This document shows, piece after piece, positions 5,197 to 6,549 of a stretch of 6,549 nucleotides of DNA (position 1 is its first letter; each line of letters opens with the position of its first letter). The stretch is from contig NZ_CAMKXG010000201.1 in assembly GCF_946477055.1 (NCBI RefSeq), forward strand, positions 1 to 6,549. The letters run 5' to 3'. Made by a program: the position numbers and the translations under genes. This DNA is from Lonsdalea britannica. GTDB lineage: Bacteria > Pseudomonadota > Gammaproteobacteria > Enterobacterales > Enterobacteriaceae. The notes under the pieces were generated by a model. That model was not told the origin of the DNA and did not search any database. It worked only from the letters and a program-made list of their open reading frames with translations.

Positions 5197-6547
5197 AAGC
5201 ACTAAAAAAATACTGGCCTATTTTCAGGCCTCTCGTAAAAACAGTGACGCGCAGACCATGCCCGAAGTCAGCCAGGCCATGGTGGAGGATGCGCCCCGCA
5301 TCATTCGCGTCACCCTGTGGGTGATTCTGGGCTGTATCGGCTTTTTCCTGCTGTGGGCCGCTTTCGCCGAAATCGACGAGGTGACACACGGCGAAGGGAA
5401 AGCGATTCCTTCGACCCGACTGCAGAAAATTCAGAACCTCGAGGGTGGTATCGTCAGCGAGATCTTCGTGCATGAAGGGCAGATCGTTAAGGCAGGCGAA
5501 CCGCTGTTGCGTTTGGACGACACCCGTTTTGCCTCCAACGTCGGTGAAACCGAGGCGGACAGACTGTCTCTGATCGCCCGCATCGCGCGTCTGAATGCTG
5601 AAATCAACGACACGCCGTTCACGCTGCCCGCCGAGGTGGAAAAGCAGGCTCCCACTGTCGCGACCGGCGAGCGAGATCTCTATAACAACCGCAAGCGACA
5701 GTTCAACAACGAAATTTCCGGCCTGAAAGAGCAGTTGGTGCAACGACGCCAAGAACTGCGTGATTATGTTTCACGACAAGAGCAGTACCGCAACAGCCTG
5801 AGCTTGCTGCAGCAAGAAATCAGAATGTCCGAGCCGTTGATTAAAGAAGGCGCTATCTCGAAGGTCGAAATTCTTCGTCTGCGTCGTTCAGAGGTCGAAA
5901 CTCGCGGCCAAATGGATTCGGTATCACTGTCGATTCCACGCGCCGAGGCGGCATTAAAGGAAATCGATAACAAAATCGAAGAGACTCACGGCCGCTATAA
6001 AAGCGAAGCCCTGTCGCAGTTGAACGAAGCGCAGACCAATCTCAACAAGATTGCGGCAACGGGCAAGGCGCTGGAAGACCGAGTCAACCGTACGTTGGTA
6101 GTGTCTCCCGTCCGCGGCATCGTGCAGCAGATTCTGGTAAATACAATCGGCGGCGTGATTCAGCCGGGCAACGATCTGGTTGAAATCGTACCGTTGGACG
6201 ACAGCCTGCTGATTGAAGCCCGCATTCGTCCGCAGGACATTGCCTTTTTGCATCCCGGTCAGCAGGCAGTGATCAAATTTACCGCCTACGACTACACCAT
6301 TTATGGCGGATTGAAAGGACAACTCGAGCAAATCAGCCCGGATACCGTGACGGATAAAGAGGGGCACAGCTATTATGTGATCCGCCTGCGTACCGAGAAA
6401 AATCATCTGGGCAACGAAGACAAACCGCTGCTGGTGATCCCGGGTATGGTCGCGACCGTCGATATCATGACCGGTAAGAAAACCATACTGCGTTATCTGC
6501 TCAAACCCATCCTGCGCGCTAAAGCTGAAGCCCTGCGGGAGAGGTAA
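5183..6547 (+). CDS. HlyD-family periplasmic adaptor of the type I system (LapC-like)
   Basis: This 454-residue membrane fusion protein links the ABC transporter to the outer-membrane channel. A cytoplasmic N-terminus (about 1-40) is followed by one membrane helix (about 41-62, IIRVTLWVILGCIGFFLLWA). The first half of a lipoyl-like domain follows (about 70-115, with LEGGIVSEIFVHEGQIVKAGEPLL). A long coiled-coil hairpin rich in Glu, Gln, Arg and Leu spans about 120-300, and the second lipoyl half is VVSPVRGIVQQILVN (306-320) to GGVIQPGNDLVEIVP. A beta-barrel covers about 338-430. The segment from V418 to L440 (VIPGMVATVDIMTGKK then TILRYLL) fits the HlyD secretion signature pattern, and the protein ends with the typical KPILRAKAEALRER tail, so the C-terminus is complete. 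It overlaps the transporter gene by 14 bp in another frame. Family identity is certain; LapC-like assignment rests on the neighbours. Confidence 0.96.
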   Translation: MRLVESTKKILAYFQASRKNSDAQTMPEVSQAMVEDAPRIIRVTLWVILGCIGFFLLWAAFAEIDEVTHGEGKAIPSTRLQKIQNLEGGIVSEIFVHEGQIVKAGEPLLRLDDTRFASNVGETEADRLSLIARIARLNAEINDTPFTLPAEVEKQAPTVATGERDLYNNRKRQFNNEISGLKEQLVQRRQELRDYVSRQEQYRNSLSLLQQEIRMSEPLIKEGAISKVEILRLRRSEVETRGQMDSVSLSIPRAEAALKEIDNKIEETHGRYKSEALSQLNEAQTNLNKIAATGKALEDRVNRTLVVSPVRGIVQQILVNTIGGVIQPGNDLVEIVPLDDSLLIEARIRPQDIAFLHPGQQAVIKFTAYDYTIYGGLKGQLEQISPDTVTDKEGHSYYVIRLRTEKNHLGNEDKPLLVIPGMVATVDIMTGKKTILRYLLKPILRAKAEALRER

Positions 6548-6549
6548 TC

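Noticed and set aside
5180..5752. A 190-codon minus-strand open frame opposite the start of the HlyD-like gene.
   Set aside because: It is antisense to the adaptor, which has the full HlyD architecture. No independent support is seen.

Overview
The window carries most of a LapA/BapA-type cell-surface adhesion system: the start of a giant repetitive adhesin on the minus strand and, divergently on the plus strand, a complete three-gene type I secretion system (T1SS). The organism is a Gram-negative bacterium, because there is an outer-membrane TolC-family channel and a periplasmic adaptor. The style of the proteins, the moderately GC-rich genes and the AT-rich intergenic region suggest a gammaproteobacterium, plausibly of the Enterobacterales. 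Genus cannot be fixed from this window.

Left part (1-1217, minus strand): the N-terminal 405 codons of the adhesin, which runs off the left edge. It has a LapA-type retention module (residues about 1-140), a TAAG sequence at residues 105-108 matching the site cut by LapG-type periplasmic proteases, a Ser/Asp-rich linker, and then the first bacterial Ig-like modules. Middle (1218-1589): a divergent regulatory region of about 370 bp, clearly more AT-rich than the genes, holding candidate promoters for both directions and several inverted repeats. Right part (1590-6547, plus strand): a TolC/LapE-like outer-membrane channel, a 12-bp-stem hairpin in the short gap that follows, a LapB-like ABC transporter with an inactive C39-like N-terminal domain, and a LapC/HlyD-like adaptor that overlaps the transporter gene by 14 bp. 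The window ends two bases after the adaptor stop codon.

How the genes work together (established for the LapA family, inferred here): the ABC transporter and adaptor in the inner membrane connect with the TolC-like channel to export the adhesin in one step, C-terminus first. The N-terminal retention module stays plugged in the outer-membrane channel, anchoring the adhesin to the cell. In the Lap paradigm, c-di-GMP-bound LapD sequesters the protease LapG. When c-di-GMP falls, LapG cuts at the TAAG-type site and the adhesin is released. No lapD or lapG gene is in this window. The system as a whole belongs to a known class. The less explained parts are the regulatory region, the two mRNA hairpins and the mixed Ig-repeat composition.
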